From Adiantum capillus-veneris (taxonomy: Eukaryota > Streptophyta > Polypodiopsida > Polypodiales > Pteridaceae), in assembly GCA_014529385.2 (NCBI GenBank), contig CM043966.1, forward strand, positions 104,605,087 through 104,669,086: DNA of 64,000 nt, in the 5' to 3' direction. Position 1 is the first letter of the stretch. Every line of letters starts with the position of its first letter. Of this stretch, positions 21,959 to 33,290 are shown one piece after another. Both the position numbers and the translations under genes were made by a program. The notes below the pieces were generated by a model. The model was not told the origin of the DNA and made no database searches. It worked only from the letters and a program-made list of their open reading frames with translations.

Positions 21959-23192
21959 ACGCAATCGGGAAAGTCAGTACGCAATCAGGAAACAACCGCA
22001 TTTTATTACAGTAATTCATGCGATAAGTAACTAACCCCACCAATGTTCAATGCAGAGCCACCGTAAGCAGTAGCAGGATCATATATCAACTCATGTTTGC
22101 TAGCCCGTTCAGCCCTTACAATATAAACCTAGCCAACCCACCTAGTGGGCTTTACTCGGCTAAGCAATAAGGAACAACAATCCTCAAAAGTGCCATAATC
22201 TGTTTAAGCAAGTCCAACCACACGGTGGTTTTTTATACCAGGCTAAGCGGCCGATCATGCCGCCCAATACTTTTTTTCAAGTTTTGGTTATGTACCGTCA
22301 TCATCAGTAAATATAAAACAATGAATATCGGGTAAGAAAACCCCTTTATCCCCCAAAAAAAATTGAGCATTATGTACCTACAATTTGTTATGAATAAAGA
22401 ACAGTGGCAAAAAAACCAGTAACAATACTATAGTCATACCCCAAAACAACCTTTCCAACTATTTATCATATGATGCCAGTCATAGCCGACCACTGTAGTG
22501 GACCTTACCAGGCTAAGGAACGAGGAACAACCCCCTTAGTAATGCTTGTTATTGTCAAACCGAGCCAACCTTACAGTGGTCCAACCATCCACATTATATC
22601 ATGCACTGCTAAGTATAGCCAATCCGACCATTAAGTATAGCATTGCTAAGCACAAGCTTTTTTATGCGACAGTGCTTACCATTTAAATCAAAAAAATGAC
22701 AGAAACGAGATCATTGATGCTAAGCTCAGTGGCCAACCTGAGTTGGTTGTGTTGTAAGCTCCATTCTTGGTGCAACAAAGGTAAAAAACATGCAGTCCTC
22801 ACACTTAACGCAAGTAAAACACACGCAAAGCTAAGTGAGGGGCAGAATGCACCCTCACCTCTTTAAATAGAAGAAAGAAGGCCGCCATCACTCATGGCAA
22901 TTTGCTTGCAGAGTGTACTGAGTAGATCGAGCTCCCCCTAGGGACTTGCAGATGAGTAGCACAGTAGGGCTACCATAGCGCCTCACGGCATAGTAAAGGA
23001 GGACAGTAAGTAGTAATTTAGCCACGCCTTGTAACTATCATAACATTTTAAGGGTCCTATCCCATAACTAGCAAAAAGGTGTGGGTCTTTTTAAACCGAG
23101 AGTGTCGACAATCTATGGCATAATACAACCTAATTTGATGCTTGAAAAAACTTCAAGCAAGTAGTGAAGTAAGTGTGTGTGCGTGTGGGTGT

Positions 23193-23231
<39 letters not shown>

Positions 23232-23766
23232 TGAGAGAAGCACATCGGCAGTTCTCTATTGCTTTGGTTCCCTGTAAGCGCCCGAAAGGTGGCTAGCTAC
23301 AGGGAAGTGAATCTGATAAAACCGCCCAAAGCCAAAGTATAAGGCTGCCCAAAGGCATAGAACAAATATAGCTGAGACCCATCAGAAACTGAAAAAATCT
23401 GAAACGTAATGCCCATAGGCTGAGACAAATATTTCAGTGCCATTTATTTTATACCGAGACTCATTCCCATGTGTCCCAAACTAGCTCACACGACCATTCA
23501 AAGAGCCTTGGCCCTGTTCGCACTTGAACATCATTGTGCTTGTTGACATGCCCCCCAAAGCCCCGAGCGTGTATCCTCATATACAAGAACATTCAAGCTC
23601 TCTTGATATTTCCCACTTCCTCAATTGAAGTTGTTACAATTGAAACTAACATCTATGACCACAATATCCCCTAAGCCACAGTTGTGTATTCAAACAGTAG
23701 CACATGCAGGCTGAATAGATGCAAACCAAGCTCTAAATTTTACTTTAAACATGAAAAAATACGTAC
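21959..23766. other. AT-rich region downstream of the transporter gene, no exon recognised
   Basis: Two diverged copies of a roughly 100-bp block built around GGCTAAG and AGGAACAAC occur near 22140 and 22500. A GT microsatellite covers 23172-23228. A TATA-like minus-strand block near 22870-22830 resembles 62526-62575. I looked for the expected last exons of the sugar transporter on the minus strand and did not find them. Confidence 0.45.
22826..22872 (-). promoter_or_regulatory. Promoter-like block shared with 62.5 kb
   Basis: On the minus strand a TATTTAAAG word is followed by AGGTGAGGGTGCATTCTGCC and CCTCACTTAG. The plus strand near 62528-62575 has TATATAAACTG followed by the same pattern. 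A core promoter carried by a repeat is one reading. No start site is shown. Confidence 0.3.
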
Positions 23767-25363
23767 CTGAAAGATTTTGGAAGAGTAGTACAGCACACTT
23801 GGTTGTCCTGTAAACTGGACAATCCAAGATAAAGTAGTAAACCCTCATAACACTTGCAGCCCCTTCACACAGAGAAATACATCAAGTGCTGCATACCTGT
23901 TGAAAGAAGACAAGTCCGACACCAACAATCAATGCCTTCAAACTTGAGCCCTTAAATATTTCTGAAGCATTGATCTCATCTCCGACATATTGAAGCGACC
24001 GTAGAATCTCATCAAGTTGAGAGTAAACCTCTTCCTCTCTAGCATCCTTTCCCAAAAGCCTGTGAATGACTGCCTTGGCATCCTCACATGATGACTCAAC
24101 ACTTGCATTGCCTTTGTAAGCACGAAGCATAATCCAGCGCGGAGATGGAGGTAACCAACACATCCCTAAGGCCATAATTATGGCGATGGGTGCACCAACA
24201 CAATACATGATTCGCCATCCACCCACCACTCCCATTGCTAGGTAACCAACACAGTACCCAAGCTGCTCGAAAATAAGTATGGTCACAAATAAAAGCGACA
24301 CAACCATGCCTCATGATCATAACAAACCCAGAAAATCTTACCAGCATGCCAAGCACTATAGACGCTTCTTTCATAGATACAAGCGTTCCACGAATGCTTG
24401 TGGGACATGTCTCAGCAATATACAGAGGACCCCCATGCATGGCCTGTTTCATGAAACAAAACATTGTGAAATAAATGTAGACTCTCATGTTAAGAAGTCC
24501 GAGTAGGAAATAGGCCAAGCTTGCGAGGTAAAAGTTCTGATGAAGTTGTTCTGTTTTGTGGTAAGTACTCAATGCCCCCCTAAGATTCAGCTCTGTCCAC
24601 CGTCATAGCACGGTATACTTTAAAGTATGTATAGTCAGATAGTCCCCCTCTCTGTGCTTCAGTCCCAAAAAAATTCTACGACAGTTTCTTGTATGATTTA
24701 CAGAAACAGCAAAACCAATATGTCATTAAACAAAACTAGCACATTCAAAATTTCGCCCAAATTAGCCATTTGAAGTTTCTCAACAGCTAGATTACCCGCT
24801 CCATATTTATGTGCATTGCACTTACCTCAAGCTTAGTAATGCTCAATAACACTCAGCTTTGACCCCTTTTTAACAACAGAGAGAATAAATGAACTGATCC
24901 ATGAAAACTGTTCTGATCAAGAACATACCATGCCAATGCCAAATCCATAAACCAATCGTCCAACCACAAGTGTAGCAAAATTGGGAGCCAATGTCATCAA
25001 AGAGGATCCAAGAAGGTAAAATAGTGATGCAACAATCATTTGCCGCCGGCGACCTTAAGAAAACAAACATACATTTGAGTAAAGGTACAAGCAGTAGCAA
25101 AGCCTTCTACAAGTGCATCAATTACTAAGCCACTTATGTAATGATGCAAATGCAAAAGCAACCTAGCAAATCAGCTACACTGAATGCCAGAACAGACCCC
25201 ATAACTGCACCATAAAGAGAACCACTTTCCTGCATTAAAAATCAACTAATCAGATGGGTGGTGCCAAAAAAAATTCCTGTAAGTCAATGGTGGGACTACT
25301 TACCAGTAATCCAACCTCCATAGATGTAAGATCATACCAGCTTACTCCGCTCACAATAGGTGA
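23767..25363 (-). CDS. MFS sugar transporter, vacuolar-glucose-transporter-like, partial
   Basis: Six exons on the minus strand: 25363-25304, 25229-25163, 25053-24929, 24443-24342, 24262-23897 and 23814-23767. All have GT/AG junctions and join in one open frame of 256 residues. Introns are 74, 109, 485, 79 and 82 bp. Readable family motifs are ESGSLYGAVMGSVLAF, ADLLGRRR (the G-x3-D-x2-GRR loop), YGFGIGM, PLYIAETCPTSIRG, GMCWLPPSPRW (the PESPR-type motif) and FFQQ-FTGQPSVLYYS. The pattern matches plant D-xylose-proton symporter-like and vacuolar glucose transporters, 12-helix proton-coupled carriers. The central part of the protein is covered. The first exon(s), with the start and first helix, and the last exons, with helices 8-12, were not found. 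Exons show no stop or frameshift, so either long flanking introns or a truncated gene is possible. Confidence 0.87.
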
Positions 25364-26535
25364 CTGCAACAAGGTAACATCTTTCCTAAATATAAGTGTT
25401 CCCTCCAATATTTAAACCACTTACTAGCATCTTAAAAGGTGCACATAACAATCATATACCTAGATGAATCCAGGTAGAGCCCAACTTCATCATGCATAGT
25501 ATTGACTAAATACTACAACATCCCCACTAAGAATCATGATAAAACTTCCGATACTGATACTGTCCACCTGTTATAGTTTCTAACAATGGTGATAAAACTT
25601 GATACAGTCTACCTGTTCCGTGTTGAATCTTGGTTTCTAACGATTCTAGAAGGTTCACCAAAAACTCAACTCTAGACGTACTGTGAAAATACCACTGCCA
25701 ACCTTGTATGATTCACCTAGTTACTGACACAATTATGACCTCATATTTAAATGGGTCTTACAACCTCCATTTATCTCTAAACTAATCATTCTCTTGAAAC
25801 ACGAAGGGACCTCGATACAAATAGTACAAGGCTAATCTCTCATCAATCTAGTTAACAAGTCCAAAAGCCTTGGGCAACCATCTTATTAACAAGATCAATC
25901 CGACCAACTTACTGCCCAGAACACTAAATAAGATGATGATAGAGAATGGGCGCCCCCTAGTCGCCCCTCTTAAACACGCTTATTTGAAACAATTGGACTT
26001 GGATAAAACAGCTGAGGCATTCATTAGCTTTAAAAAAGACCAAAAATGGAGAGTGGAGTCTGCAGGTGAGTTTATGTGAATGTCTCCCATTAGCTTTGAG
26101 ATAATTGTCATGGTCTACATGGATGGAAAGGACAAGAAGTTCTTGGTTAGAGCAGTTAGGAAATCCTATAAATAGCACCCTAGAATCATTTGTGAGCCAA
26201 CATGTATGACCACGGCACTTGGACTATAGACCCCTAACTATTTTGGCTATAGTATATAGCTAAAAATACTCTTAGAAAAATAATTTTCAGCTTTTGTGCA
26301 TATCAGAATCGTTATAAATATGATAATAATTTTTGGATCCACATTTTAAATTAAAAGATGGATATTCTTGATGCGTCAATTTTGGCTAGAGCATCAAAAC
26401 AAAAATATTATGTAATCTAGACAGAGCAATAATAGTAGTAGAAGAGATGTGTTAGTAGAAGCACATGAATGAAGATGGGGTCCTAGGATCACAGACGCAT
26501 TTGTTTTTTAATTTTTGAGTTTTTTCCAGCCCAAA
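25364..26535. other. AT-rich region upstream of the transporter exons
   Basis: I searched the minus strand for the missing 5' exon and found none. A plus-strand 69-codon ORF at 25870-26079 has no recognised motif. A TATAAATAGC word near 26169 could be part of an LTR promoter, but no LTR pair is seen. Confidence 0.4.
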
Positions 26536-26852
26536 GGGACGCCAAGCTAAGTGCGAACACAAACTATCCGCAGACCACATCAAACTAAAACTGTTTTTAT
26601 CACTTTTCACTCTCCTAATGGCAATCATCGACAAAACCCCCCAATAATGATCTTGTCGTGAATACCTCCCCCTCCCCCCCCCCCCCCCTCCCCCGGGACA
26701 CCAAGCTAAGTGCGAACGCATACTATCCGCAGACCACATCAAACTAAAATTGTTTTTATCACTTTTGACTCTCCTAATGACAATCATCGACAAAACCCCC
26801 CAATAACAATCTTGTCATGAATACTCCCCCCCCCGCCCCCCCCCCCGGACAC
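26536..26852. repeat. 159-bp direct duplication bounded by poly(C)
   Basis: Unit 1 (26536) and unit 2 (26695) start GGGACGCCAAGCTAA and GGGACACCAAGCTAA. Each ends in a run of mostly C (about 26666-26694 and 26825-26847). They differ at about a dozen sites. The C runs suggest slippage at the junction. Confidence 0.88.
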
Positions 26853-27050
26853 CTTTCTCCAACAACCCCCGACTAATTGGTCCCTTCACAACTGGTGAAA
26901 ACACGTCCGAGCGCAGGACGTGCATACAGCATCATGGCGTCCACCTCTGTCGAGGGGGAGAGAGGTGTAAGGCCTTTGAGAGCTCCATTGAGCGCATGAG
27001 AGAAAGAGAGGTGCAAACAAGTGGCATTCTCTGAATAGAAAGAGAGAGAC

Positions 27051-27266
27051 TGTAACTGGCTGGACTCCTACACAGCAAAACAGTAATTTTCAGCTTTGAA
27101 AACCAGAATTTCAGGACATAGATAATATAGATATTGAATAGAATAATTAGAAGACACAGAGACTAGGAGATAGGGATGGGATCGGGAGAAATGGAGAGGC
27201 AGAGTTCCTCTCCTACGCGGTACTAGCCACACCTCTTTCGGTATTTCTTTTATTGAAAATGGTTAC
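27051..27266 (-). repeat. LTR F fragment, minus orientation
   Basis: It reads as the reverse complement of the plus-strand LTR F around 33290-33480. It ends TGTAACTGGCTGG on the plus-strand left side, and the shared CTCTTTCGGTATTTC block lies near the right side. It is cut at 27266 by the LTR of a B element. The upstream stretch (26862-26920) shares a CTAATTGGTCCCTTC segment with 34235-34290. Confidence 0.6.
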
Positions 27267-27809
27267 TATCACAAACTGGTTACGTGGCAACCCCATAAGT
27301 TGTCCCAACTTATGGCCAAGTGATGAGGGGACCCCCGGGGACACAAGAGAATTAAAGCAAGCGACTGCTGACGTGGCTAGCGTACAGAATCCCGCAAATA
27401 ACGCAGACTGTATGGATCTCCGCAATTCGCGCTGACTACCGTACGGCCTACCAGAAATTACACTAATAGCTTTTGGCAGTTTTTGATGATCATATGCTTT
27501 TGAAACTTTTGCTTTTGGAGAAACTTTTGGGGGCTCTGCTTTTAGCAACCCCATGTAATCTTTATAAGTGGCCTTTGGGGCTCACTTCTCACAGCATCTG
27601 GATGCAGAGTCTCAGAGTGAGACCCAAGGCCCTCGTACTTTGAACACCGATTAATATAAAAAGAACTATCTAAAGGGGCGCCAATCTTTGGGGCCAATAC
27701 CTCTTGGCACGGAACTACGCCGGGCCGTGTTGTCTTTGTGGACTATTTTGAAGTGAATCTCTATTGTGTCGCGGTAGAATCTTGACTTGGGGTGTCCAAG
27801 TTTGTTACA
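27267..27809 (+). repeat. LTR of B family, plus orientation
   Basis: It starts TATCACAAACTGG, where the family consensus start is TGTCACAA, and ends CCAAGTTTGTTACA. It is the reverse complement of the LTRs at 5159, 7098 and 34480, and is followed by a tRNA-Met-like primer site. Confidence 0.8.
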
Positions 27810-27820
27810 GTGGTAACAGA

Positions 27821-28012
27821 GCACAGAAAGATTCTTCTTCTACAGAGGATCCGATCTTTTTGCAACGCACACAGCTTTTGGGAAAGAATCTTCGTGTCCC
27901 GACCCCGGACTTATTAGCACAGAAAGATTCTTCTTCTACGGAGGATTCGATCCTTTTTGCAACGCGAACAGCTTTTGGGAAAGAATCTTCGTGGCCCGAC
28001 CACGGACTTATT
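27821..28012 (+). repeat. 96-bp tandem duplication in the leader
   Basis: Two copies of a 96-bp unit start GCACAGAAAGATTCTTC (27821) and again at 27917. They are followed by GACTCCCACCC and GCGCATCAGGCGCGCTCC, a block that also occurs in the leader of element E (minus strand near 19860-19900). Confidence 0.85.
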
Positions 28013-28299
28013 AGCGACTCCCACCCTTCATACATCGCGCATCAGGCGCGCTCCTGTCCTCATTGCTCTCTCTTACCGGGCATAAAGAACTGAAGAAGAG
28101 AATGAAGATTTGGGCAAATTTTTTTCGGACAAGTTTGCCAGAAAGGAGTACAAATGTCAACTGCAGATTGGCATGTGTGAACAAATTGATTAAGTACTCC
28201 AGGAACCCGAGATTGGCGAAACACCTGAAGGATTACCCGATTGATAAGATTTACTCGAGATGGCGTGTGGCCATTGCTTCTCCTCTCAGGTAGGGAAGA

Positions 28300-29172
28300 A
28301 AGTCGAAAAGACAGAAGAGTGCAGAAAAGCGGAACCTGTACTCGCAGAAAGACATGACAAGCACTCTTGAAAAGAAGCACTTCTACAGAGCCAACCAATA
28401 TGACTTCCTAGAAGACAAGAGCAAGAAAACAAAAGAATTCAAAGAAGGTGGAGAGTCAATTAAGTTTGAATCCTTTTCTGAGTTCCGAGATGCTCCGAGG
28501 GCTTTGGCCTTCATTCAGCAGTTTGACATAGCTTTCTCTGGAGGGCATTACTCAGAGCACTCCAAGATTAGGAGGATGTAGTTCTTCAAGGGAAATGCTC
28601 GAACATGGTGGTCCACTCTTCTTCTGGGAAGGAAGCTCCAGTTAAATGGTTGAAATTCAAAAGGCTCTTTATTTCTTCTTGGCTTACTCGGGAGTACGAA
28701 CGAGATATACGAACCTCTTGGAATCATCTTCGGATGACCAAGGGATATTCTTTGGACGCTTATTGCAAGAGATTTTTGGAACTCTTTTCTACCAACCTCT
28801 TCATTTAAGAAGGTCTCTTTTAAGGAGCACATTGAGCGGTTTTGCTGCGAACTCCCTACAGAGATCCGAGACTACTGGCTAAAACAAAAGTCGAATTCTA
28901 TTCAAGAATTAATGGGTCATGCGAAACGGGGTTTTGCAATACATTCGGGAAATTTGACTTACCCCACTGATGAGATCTTGACTCAAAGAACCCAACAGAC
29001 CTCTAACAATGAAAGTAGAAAGAGAAAGAGTTCCCAAGACAAAGAAAAGAAACATACGTCCCCGACTAACTCTTAGAGAAAGGGCTATCTATCTCAAAGA
29101 AGGGAAGTGTTTTGGATGCAGGGAACTTGGACACATCTTCGCAAAGTGCCCAAAAAAGGCATAGCAAGAACA
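28300..29172 (+). pseudogene. gag pseudogene of the plus-strand B element
   Basis: It begins around SQKDMTSTLEKKHFYRANQY and continues through a capsid-like region (ALAFIQQFDIAFSGGHYSEH, then FFKGNARTWWSTLL with the conserved WW). A stop at 28579 interrupts it. It ends in a zinc knuckle, CFGCRELGHIFAKC, at about 29110-29150, which has the C-x2-C-x4-H-x4-C spacing. Capsid-plus-knuckle order is typical of Ty3-type gag. Confidence 0.8.
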
Positions 29173-29239
29173 GAATGGACACAGGCCAGAGAGTTCTAGA
29201 GAAGCAAAGGAACGTGGCAGAAAAGGCAGATAAAAACAG

Positions 29240-30113
29240 AACTAGTACCACATTGTGTGGAGCCCAAACCGAATCAGACGAACGTAAGTACAAAACTTTG
29301 CCGCACTTAGGGCCCTCATTTTCTTTGATGGAGGAGCCAAGGCCAACTTCTTTTCACTTGAATTGGCGGCTCGATTTGGAATTATGCCCGACAGGCTGAG
29401 GCCACAGGCGGAGGCAGTTCTAGTGGCACCCGGACCGGATGTTTCCATTGCACCGATCCTTGGCAAACTTCGTTTGCAATGTCAGGGATATTTAGGGCAC
29501 GAGGACTTCTACATAATGCCCTTAGGAAGGTTGTGACGTCCTCCTCGAAATCCCTTGGTACCACAAGAACAACGCCGTGGTTGACTATCGGGCTGAGAAA
29601 GTGACTTTCACAAATGAAGGGCAAAGAGATTGTACTTGATGAAATTCAGTTTCTTTACTCAATTTTCTGGAGAGAATTGAATGATGATTGCAAGTCGAAT
29701 ATGTTTTGACCTCAAAAAAGAACGCCAAGATTTTCTCCACACATGCTGATTGTTTCTCTGAGGGCCTGCCAGAGAGTTTCTACCATCTCGTCCTGAGGAT
29801 CATACTATTGATCTAATACCCGGAAGCACACCACCGAACCGGTCACCTTACTGTGTTAGCCTAGCCCAAAATGAAGAGAAGTGAAAGACCTTTTGGAAAA
29901 GGGTCTTATCCAGCAGAGTGCTTCACCCTACTGCTCTCCGATATAGTTGGTTTTAAAGAAAGACGGATCTTGGAGAATGTGCATTGATTATAGAGCTCTC
30001 AATAAAATCACCATCAAGAACAGATTCCCGATTCCAAGGATCGATGATATTCTTGACCGTCTACAGGGATCCTCTTGTTTCAGCAGGATTGATTTGAAAA
30101 GCGGAAATTAGTG
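29240..30113 (+). pseudogene. Protease and N-terminal RT remnant, B family
   Basis: A protease-like section (FFDGGAKANFFSLELAAR-type reading with a DGGA in place of the usual DTG/DSG, at 29330-29380; LRLQCQGYLGHEDFY at 29470) leads into RT sequence at 29900-30113: [52 protein letters not shown] and SRIDLKSGN. These are the first fingers/palm blocks of Ty3-type RT. Many small indels break the frame. Confidence 0.78.
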
Positions 30114-30402
30114 AGGAAACACATTCGATTATGCCACAATTACACTAGCGTAAGCCATCGTCCCCGGCAGCGGCGCCAAATGTTGGGGGGTTCCATCGTT
30201 GTAGCTCCAATGACCAACAAAATTATCAATCCGGAGGGATGAGCTACCCGACTAGGATATAGAAACACTCACACGATTAGTGAGCTAATCATGGCAACAC
30301 GAATGGTTGACTCTACGAGGTGAGCTTCTCGGCCTATGGAGGAGCTAAGTCACAATGATGGGCAATCTCCACATCCCCTTCTCTGCACCTCTAATCAACG
30401 GA
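30114..30402 (-). repeat. LTR/PBS fragment of a tRNA-Asp-primed element
   Basis: A roughly 290-bp insert in the RT, replacing about 25 codons. The minus strand contains TGGCGCCGCTGCCGGGGA (30161-30178), matching the tRNA-Asp-type primer site known from Athila/Tat-group Ty3 elements. It lies two bases beyond an LTR end reading CCCCCCAACA on that strand. The LTR portion would extend from 30181 to near 30400. Confidence 0.55.
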
Positions 30403-30753
30403 CGAGTTTCGGTTTATATGATTGTGGGTGATGCCTTTTGGCCTTACCAATGCTCCAACGACTTTCAACCAAATGATGGATAGGATTTTCAGAGAGTACA
30501 GATCTTTTGTTGGCACTTTCTTTGATGACATTATAGTCTTCTCCAAGATGAGACAGAACATAGACACCATCTGCTAAGGTCTTTCATGCATTGCGAGATC
30601 ACAAGTTAGTAATCAATGCCAAGAAGAGTGAATTTTTCTTACCGGAGATACACTTTTTGGGACACATCGTCTCAGCAACAGGAGTACAGATGGACCCGGC
30701 CAAGATTGAGACTATACGTGATTGGCCCGATTTGAAGAATGTTCATGAAGTTA
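30403..30753 (+). pseudogene. RT fragment (FGLTNAP to RT end), degraded
   Basis: It reads [20 protein letters not shown], then [14 protein letters not shown], where FFDD replaces the usual YxDD. It then decays with frameshifts. The same region is better preserved at 39246-39700. The sequence stops at the MITE. Confidence 0.8.
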
Positions 30754-31115
30754 GGCTAGGTTCACATTGAAGCGGCGGAAGAAAGCTGGGGGCGCATGCT
30801 CCAATTAAAAAGCTCCATTTGGACAAGTGTGTTCACATAGGGTAGAGGAAGTGGGGATAAGGTAGTCCATGTCAGCACAGCTTATCTTCCACCCCCCCAT
30901 TCCATCTTCCGACCCCCCCCCCCCCCCCGCCCGAGTGAGACTTCCACCCTGTCAGGTTTCTCGCCTCCAATTGCATGGTGCCAAGCAAGCTTTGTCATGC
31001 GTGCTACCTCCACCCTTTGTGAACGCCCTCCCGGTGGAAGTTCCATTTTCTCACAGTTCCGCCTGGAACAAGGCCTGCAGAGCCTTTTCCTTCCGCGCTC
31101 ATTGTGAACCCACCC
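30754..31115. mobile_element. Tourist-like MITE, 362 bp
   Basis: Its ends are GGCTAGGTTCACATTG and the reverse complement of GGGTGGGTTCACAATG, matching at 13 of 16 positions. It is flanked by TTA at 30751-30753 and 31116-31118. The related RT copy at 39580-39610 has a single TTA and no insert. The interior has a C run (about 30916-30929) and no ORF of note. Size, TTA duplication and GG-starting termini fit a PIF/Harbinger-derived MITE. Confidence 0.82.
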
Positions 31116-31190
31116 TTAAGACGCTTTTTGGGCTTATGTCCTTACTACCGGCGGTTCATTAGAAAGTTTGCAGAGGCGACGCTACGGCTG

Positions 31191-31461
31191 AATGCCGGTA
31201 ACTGTTAGCGATGTTGATGGCTAGGGTCTGCAACCATGACGAGGCTAAGGGCTGAAATCTGATGAGATCATGTTGGCTGAATACGCTGATCATGCTGGCT
31301 GACACGCTGATCCTGCTGGGCTGAAAACGCTGATGGAGGACCTATGGCACTTGGTCACTGCTCCTCTGCCTTCTACTGATGCCCAAAGGATTTCTTTTAT
31401 AGGTCCTTTAGTCATTTTCCCTACCTACATCCCAACAAGGGTAAATGTGTCACGAATAATG
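31191..31461. other. Unassigned segment after RT remnant
   Basis: No gene. GCTGAT/GCTGAA words recur at short spacing at 31235-31335, as in a degraded tandem repeat. It ends at TGTCACGAATAATG, just before LTR E3. Confidence 0.4.
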
Positions 31462-32101
31462 TGTCACGAATTGCTGACGTGTCAAGCCACTAAAGAACGG
31501 AGCCAACCTGCAGATCTCACAGCCGAGGGGCCTAAACCCTAAGACGAAGCAGCAGAAGAGGAAGGAGAAGAAGTCCTACCAACTTATGGGACCCCGTTCG
31601 ATGGGACCCAAGGGACCTAAAGACATTAAAATTAATGCGGGGCCAACACACACAAAGCGTAGAACATGCTGACATGGCAGACTGTATGGACAATCCCGCA
31701 ATTCGCACTGCCAGTGCCACGTGGCAGCTATACGGATTTCCACAAAACGCGTTGACAGCTTTTGGCCACCCGCTTTTGTGCCAGATGCTTTGAGTTTATA
31801 GCTTTTCAGGTAAACTGCTTTTCATAGGCCAAGGGCCTTTAAATATGAGCCAAGGGCTCATTCTCTGGCATGCTCCGCATGAGGTGCGGAGTATGGAGTA
31901 CTGGCGATGTACTAAGTTCCAGCAATATAAAGAAATACCGAAAGGGACGCCAAGGTTTGAGGCCACTGTTCTCTGGGGTGGAACTCCGCCACTCTTCATC
32001 TCATGTGTTGCGCATCTTTTTCAGTTCAGTTGTTATTTGAAGTGCTTAAAGTTGTTCAGTCTGTTCTTTTCCGTTTGGCACGTGGTGCCCGTCTCGTGAC
32101 A
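31462..32101 (+). repeat. Solo LTR of E family (E3)
   Basis: It starts TGTCACGAATTGCTGACG and ends GTCTCGTGACA, matching the reverse complement of the E LTRs at 17670 and 20016 over most of its length. Flanks TAATG (31457-31461) and AAATG (32102-32106) match at 4 of 5. It lacks the TTAGGG-rich cluster except for one CCTAAACCCTAA. No internal region follows, so it is a solo LTR from recombination. Confidence 0.82.
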
Positions 32102-33290
32102 AAATGAAAAGTCACTTATTCATAAAATGTACTTTAAAAGGTGGTTCACGCGTAGTGAATGCCTAAGTGCTAAAATGCGGTCCTGTGCAAGAGGGTATGC
32201 AACTATGACCGGCCTTGACATGCACGTCCTGCTAGAGGCTCACAAAGGTGCCAAGCTCAGTCCTAAGCTAATGACTCATGCTAGACTGTAGCAGAAGCAT
32301 GTCCATGTACCACAAGTGAAGTGCGCACGTGACATGCTGGTTCCAAAAGCTATAAAAGCAGCCTAGCGCTTCCCCCTCCTTCCAGTTGTGCCAACGCTAG
32401 CAACAAGGTGCTCAACCAACGGGAATTTGCAAGTGATCGCGTGAAGCCAGCATGCAAAGGTCGCTCCTCCGCACTTGGAACAACAGATACAAGGTAGAAT
32501 CCGTACATACGTACGTACGGATCTGTACGGTACGGTACGTCCAGACTCCGGGTGCAGAGTTCCAGACTCCGGGTGCAGACAGAATTGAGAGCTCGCCTCT
32601 CAGAATTTCCCGCATGGGAAGAAATTGACCATTAGGTCCGAGATATAAACGAAGGGGTTTCTCCAATTCTTGTGCTTGTAAAAAGACTTTCCCTAATAAA
32701 GATTCTCTTTAGGCCGCGGTCCCCAATATTGTGTCAATCGTCTCCCTCTTCTCTTTTGGTTGAGAGTTTATTAATTTTCAGCTTGTTCATTATTCGTGTG
32801 CGTTCCCATTTGTGACAATTAATATTCCCACCCATGTGTTGTCCGTCTACGAAGAAATTGACTCTTAAAGGGCAACAGTTACTTTGATTTGGGGATTTAG
32901 AGGACCCGCCAGATCCTTCCATTGCTTCAAAACGGTCTTCATGGCTCTCTCCTTCATTGCCATGTGTAGCTTCATCATCACAAGGTGACCCTAGTGAAGG
33001 GCAGTTCAAGCATGGCAAGTACTAGTGGCAATCCGTCACCCTAGTGAAGGGCAGTATAAGCATATGGCAAGTTACCAGAGGCAGCCATACACACAAACAG
33101 GAAACTGGCCACTCATCCAAAACTGCCCATTAGAGGCTCAGACTAAAGGAAAAAGGGCGAACACTTGGCACTTGGGCTATGTGTAAATAACACACACACG
33201 TCACTATTGAAAGGGTTGATTTAGCCAATTGTAAAAGACTAATGTTTTGCTCTCACAGAAGCAAGGTGCCATCTCTCATGGGCATTGTAC
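32102..33290. other. LTR-like unassigned region
   Basis: It has features of an LTR: CTATAAAAGCAGCC near 32349 (TATA-like), AATAAAGATTCTC near 32696 (poly(A)-like), and a GTGACAATTAATATTCC break near 32813. Palindromic TACGTACGTACGG words lie near 32500-32545. A 94-codon minus-strand ORF (33018-32734) has no recognised domain. A 39-bp unit around CACCCTAGTGAAGGGCAGT occurs twice at 32985-33075. No partner LTR is found. Confidence 0.4.

Larger units (their letters stand above)
27267..31190 (+). mobile_element. B-family gag-pro-RT pseudo-element, plus strand
   Basis: A 5' LTR (27267-27809), a degenerate primer site TGGTAACAGAGC (one base off the tRNA-Met site), gag, protease-like sequence and the N-terminal RT domain. 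The RT is broken near 30113, resumes near 30403 in degraded form, is broken again by a MITE at 30754-31115, and fades after 31190. It is the best-preserved pol sequence of the family here, but it has several stops and frameshifts. No 3' LTR is present in place. Confidence 0.78.

Noticed and set aside
24870-25100. 76-codon minus-strand ORF
   Set aside because: It is an out-of-frame shadow of transporter exon 25053-24929.
26660-26850. Poly(C) runs as a G-quadruplex regulatory element
   Set aside because: They sit at duplicate junctions in non-genic DNA and nothing ties them to a promoter.
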